A stretch of 64,000 bases of DNA, from contig NW_024881851.1 in NCBI RefSeq assembly GCF_019059575.1, forward strand, positions 74,501 through 138,500, written 5' to 3'. Below, piece after piece: positions 60,881-64,000 of the stretch. Position numbers and translations under genes: made by a program. This stretch comes from Amphibalanus amphitrite (Eukaryota > Arthropoda > Thecostraca > Balanomorpha > Balanidae). Positions within the stretch are counted from its first letter, which is position 1, and each line of letters starts with the position of its first letter. Below the pieces are notes generated by a model. It made no database searches, was not told the DNA's origin, and worked only from the letters and a program-made list of their open reading frames with translations.

Positions 60881-62050
60881 ATGGAGGGTGACTTTCAGGT
60901 CTTAGAAGAAACGGATCAGGAAGTTGACCAACCAGCAGCGCCGGCAAACACGCCGAATCGACGTGGAGTCAAACCAGGAACCCGGCGTGGGCACTACGTC
61001 CGAGTCCCACGTGATGCTCGGAAGCGGATTATAGACTGCTTCAAAGCTGGCGGCGACTGGAAGCAGGCCGCCACTGCCAATGGAGTTGCCGTGAAGACTG
61101 CCTACGACTACATTCGGCGAGGCGAGGGTGACGGTGACGGGCCACCAAGGAAGCGAGGTGGCGCAACGGTCTGCAAGGTGGACGCGGCAATGATTGACAC
61201 TTTAGTGGGCTATGTGGAAGCTAGCCCTCAGCTCACTCTGAAGGAGATCGCGAACAAACTGCGCGAGGAGACTGGTGTGCAGCTGTCCACTAACACTGTT
61301 CACAAGCACCTGAGTGGTCGCATGTACACGGTTAAGAAGGTCCTGCCCGAGCCGGTAACAATGAACAGTGCGACAAATAAAGACAGAAGAGCCACCTTTG
61401 TGCGAAAGGTAATGGAAGCCACTGGTGCTGGCAAGACGATCCTGTACATGGACGAAACAAATGTAAATTTGTTTCTCCGACGTTCAGAGGGACGGTCCCG
61501 CCGCGGCCAACGGTGCTGCGTGAAGGTCGCCACAGGTAAGGGCGACAACATCCATGTCATCGGCGCCATAAGCCAAACGGGCATGGTGTACTGGGAGCGG
61601 CGGCGCGGATCGTTCCGCAAGGAGGACTGCTGCGAATGGCTCCGGCGAGCTCTTCGACACTGTCCAGAGCCGATGGAGAATGTCGTGGTGGTGTGCGACA
61701 ACGCGCCAGCCCACACCGACCTGGAGGCCATCCAAGCGGAGCCAGAGTTTGAGGGCGTCCAAGTCCTCCGCACCGCCCCCTACAGCGCACCCCTTAACCC
61801 CATTGACGGCCTTCATCGCTGGTCGGCGATGAAGGCGGCGATGAAGAACAGCATGACAGCCAGCTTTCAGGAGATGATGACGCCAGAGACGGGGATCTCA
61901 CAGACCGAGCACCGGCTTCGATATCTCGAGCGCAACATTGATGCCGCCATGCCTCGCATCACACCCATCATGTGCATGCACGCTTGCAATCACGTCCAAA
62001 GGCACTTCGCTGGGTGTCTGGCACGCATGGACTTGGCGATGGGCGTGTGA
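60881..62050 (+). CDS. IS630/Tc1-type transposase, intact
   Basis: A single uninterrupted frame of 389 residues from the ATG at 60881 (the only ATG near the frame start). It cuts and joins element ends at TA sites. A helix-turn-helix region lies at about 41-79 (RVPRDARKRIIDCF to KTAYDYIRR), followed by a second helical domain (QLTLKEIANKLREE to NTVHKHL). The DDE_3-type catalytic core has D191 in YMDETNVN, D273 in VVCDNAPAH and D309 in LNPID. The last two are 35 residues apart, and the third acid is D, not E. Length and motifs fit the IS630/Tc1/mariner superfamily. The exact family is unknown to me. It lies between the long inverted repeats and is likely this element's own transposase. Confidence 0.88.
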   Translation: MEGDFQVLEETDQEVDQPAAPANTPNRRGVKPGTRRGHYVRVPRDARKRIIDCFKAGGDWKQAATANGVAVKTAYDYIRRGEGDGDGPPRKRGGATVCKVDAAMIDTLVGYVEASPQLTLKEIANKLREETGVQLSTNTVHKHLSGRMYTVKKVLPEPVTMNSATNKDRRATFVRKVMEATGAGKTILYMDETNVNLFLRRSEGRSRRGQRCCVKVATGKGDNIHVIGAISQTGMVYWERRRGSFRKEDCCEWLRRALRHCPEPMENVVVVCDNAPAHTDLEAIQAEPEFEGVQVLRTAPYSAPLNPIDGLHRWSAMKAAMKNSMTASFQEMMTPETGISQTEHRLRYLERNIDAAMPRITPIMCMHACNHVQRHFAGCLARMDLAMGV

Positions 62051-62496
62051 GCGCTACACTCGTAGTGCAATGATTATCGGATTGCATGGAACGAGAACTA
62101 CCGGGTGCGGCCGGGGGAGGCGGTCACGGTGCCAGGTTTTCCGCGGCCGCTCCAATGTGCCGCACCGGGGGCCAGCATCGCCCATGAATTACCGTAAGAA
62201 TGTAAACAGCGCACTTGTTGTCAATGAATTACACCGACATTTATTGGTATTGAGCATGATCATTGATGTTTGTACCGTACCAATATACGATGGCATTGGT
62301 TTCCCACAGCGATATTACCTCCTGCCCGGTCAGGGTTTTTGTCTTCGTCCTGGAAAGAATACAAATAAAGACGATGTCATTTGGTATTTGATTTTACATT
62401 TTCTTCTTGAAATCATAAGCAAATTGATCACTCATTGGCAATCATTTGCGACACTAATAGCTTTCTGCAGTTCGTATATTCTGCGGTCTTTCAAGC

Positions 62497-62646
62497 GTTT
62501 TAAACTGCATTTCAATTGTTTTAAAATGCATTTCATAAAGATTAATTTGGATCTCAACTGTTTTAATATGGGCTTCACTTGTCTTAAATTGGATTTCACT
62601 TGTTTTAATTTGGTCTTCAGTTAGATTAATTTGCGCCTAAAAAGGT
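62497..62646 (-). repeat. Right terminal inverted repeat with 21-bp subrepeats
   Basis: Reverse complement of 58053-58203 with one visible substitution (A in place of G near 62547). It carries the same 21-bp units, the innermost one diverging in its last bases. Confidence 0.85.
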
Positions 62647-62660
62647 GTAGTTTTAAATAT

Positions 62661-63836
62661 GTTAACCCGCGCCCGGCTGGGGGTCCTGGATTTCCACGCC
62701 CTGCTGGGGGGGGGGGGGTGGGAAGGCGGCGTTCGAAAGAGCGTCAAAAATAATGATGAAATCACTTCGGTCAATTTTTTGGTCAGGTCAAAGGTCAGGT
62801 CACCAGAGGTCATTGAAGGCAAAATTTCGACGTTGAAGGTCGAATGTCGAAAATTTTCAAGAAACCAACGCATAACTCGGGAACCAATAGAGCTACAGCG
62901 CCGCAGAAAAGCGCATTCGATAGCCCTATTAACGCCCTTTCTGAGTAATTCTCTCAGATTTGACCTAACGTCAATGGTTTTGCCTGCAGGGGGCAAAAAC
63001 TGCAAAAATAGCCGATTTTTTTTCGGAAACAGTTTTTCTGCAATAACTTTTGACCCAAGCCTTGTACGAGCTTACTTTCACCGGCATCGTGTTCCTCTCG
63101 TCAAGACGCCTCGAATGAACTATAACTTGACCTTGAAAGGTCAACTTGAAAATTTGACCTCAGGTCAAGGTCATGACCTGACCGGAAAGGGTCATGTTGC
63201 ATATCAGTCGATCCGTATCGTCGAGCTGAACACATTTAAGGCGTTTTCATCGCTCTAGCATGCCTCTATCAAAAGTTATTTGCGAAAAACTGTTAGATAC
63301 CATTCGTGACCTAAGACGACCTCAGGGCATAAACAAGGGTCACGCTCACGGACACCATTTTCATGTTCAGTGTGTCTAAACCACTTGTAATTCGGTGTTT
63401 GGGAGTGTTTATAATGTCTTTCGTCCAAAAGAGGCGCATTTCAATTTTCTCCCATTGACTTATAATGGGGAGGTCGCAAAATTGACCTGACCTTAGGTCA
63501 TCGATATCAAAATTCTGAGACATACATTTTGTACATGCTATTGCTCTTAGCAATCGCTGAAAGTTTCAAAGCGATCGGTCACTCGGTGTAGCTATGACAG
63601 ACATTGAAACTTTTTATGAGGTGAGGTCACTTCAAGTGACCTGGTGACCTGACCTTGAATGACCTTGGTCTGAAATTTTCACAACATGTGTAGAATTGAT
63701 GTATGATAAGGTGTACCAAAAACGGCGGCGCGAGCGCCGCCGTTTTTGAGATATTCGCAAAAAACCACAAGGGAAAAACCAAAAGTGTTCAACTGTTCAA
63801 ACACCCCCCCCCCCCCCCCAGCAGGGCGCGGGTTAA
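62661..63836 (-). mobile_element. 1.18-kb TTAA element, second copy of the 21345 family
   Basis: The ends are TTAACCCGCGCCCGGCTGGG at 62661 and GCAGGGCGCGGGTTAA ending at 63836. It is inverted relative to 21345-22534 and similar over the full length, including the ATTTATAATGTCTTTCGTCC-like region and the paired G/C tracts. It is non-coding, with the same high density of AGGTCA motifs. It starts only 14 bp after the TA-flanked transposon. Confidence 0.83.
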
Positions 63837-63884
63837 GCGCAGAGCAGAAAAACTACCTTGGCGGGGAGGAGAGAGTCCTTTCAT

Positions 63885-64000
63885 CTGCGGGCGAGGGTTA
63901 ACCCTCGCCCGTATGGGGGGGGGGGGGTCGAACGAACCCTTCCGCTCGGTTTTTCGCGAATTACTCGCGTAAAAAGCGGCCGATCGCGACGAAACTTTCA
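63885..64000 (+). mobile_element. Junction of two TTAA elements, right one cut by the window end
   Basis: GGGCGAGGGTTAACCCTCGCCC at 63887-63908 is a perfect palindrome centred on TTAA. It looks like the right end of one TTAACCCTCGCCC element meeting the left end of another. The right element continues past 64000 with a G-tract and a GCGTAAAAAGCGGCC segment. Confidence 0.6.

Larger units (their letters stand above)
58053..62646 (+). mobile_element. 4.6-kb TA-flanked DNA transposon with 150-bp inverted repeats and two transposase genes
   Basis: Inverted repeats of 151 bp (58053-58203) and 150 bp (62497-62646) start CACCTTTTTAGGCGCAAATT and show only one substitution by eye. TA lies on both sides (58051-58052, 62647-62648). 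The Tc1/mariner/IS630 superfamily duplicates TA, which fits the intact transposase at 60881-62050. A second, decayed P-element-type transposase lies at 58643-59878. A P-like end is visible at about 60490-60525, but no left P-like end, so a truncated P-like element probably sits inside the TA element. Confidence 0.85.

Overview
The window is eukaryotic and most likely arthropod, probably crustacean. It has spliced host genes with long introns, a (CCTAA)n array that is the complement of the arthropod telomere repeat TTAGG, and very dense young transposable elements. The species cannot be named from sequence alone. Only two host genes are recognisable, and both are partial: an omega-class glutathione S-transferase on the minus strand (four exons, 30508-32108) and cyclin L on the plus strand (four exons, 39144-43640). 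They lie head to head. The GST exon with the catalytic cysteine and the cyclin L exons after the first cyclin box are not visible here.

Layout. 1-1162: unassigned flank. 1163-16886: a hAT-like element with 15-bp terminal repeats and 8-bp target duplications. A second copy of the same element has inserted into it in the opposite orientation (4690-10232). Each copy carries a smaller 1.4-kb hAT-like element, and a Ty3/gypsy-type LTR retrotransposon (10456-15054) sits in the outer copy. Each inserted element has a matching empty site in the sister copy, so the order of insertion can be read directly. 17146-20250: a LINE with one long endonuclease-RT reading frame. 20780-21265: a GATC-rich patch. 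21271-24563: a Tc1-like MITE interrupted by a TTAA element, then two inverted TTAA elements sharing one TTAA. 24564-30507: mostly unassigned, with degraded repeats. 30508-32108: GST. 35389-37900: a large palindrome of GACGTC minisatellite with two inverted tRNA-like SINE heads. 38395-38837: a compact compound palindrome. 39144-43640: cyclin L, with telomere-like and splice-acceptor repeats in its introns. 46698-57468: chains of TTAA elements, other MITEs and a 278-bp tandem array. 58053-62646: a 4.6-kb TA-flanked element holding an intact IS630/Tc1-type transposase and a decayed P-element-type transposase. 62661-64000: another chain of TTAA elements.

A common thread is a roughly 1.1-kb non-coding core rich in AGGTCA/TGACCT motifs. 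It recurs about ten times with different ends (TTAA type, and inside hAT-type termini). The most notable observations are this shared core, the self-nested hAT element, the chained TTAA elements, the two-transposase element with 21-bp repeats in its ends, and the repeated splice acceptors in cyclin L intron 3.
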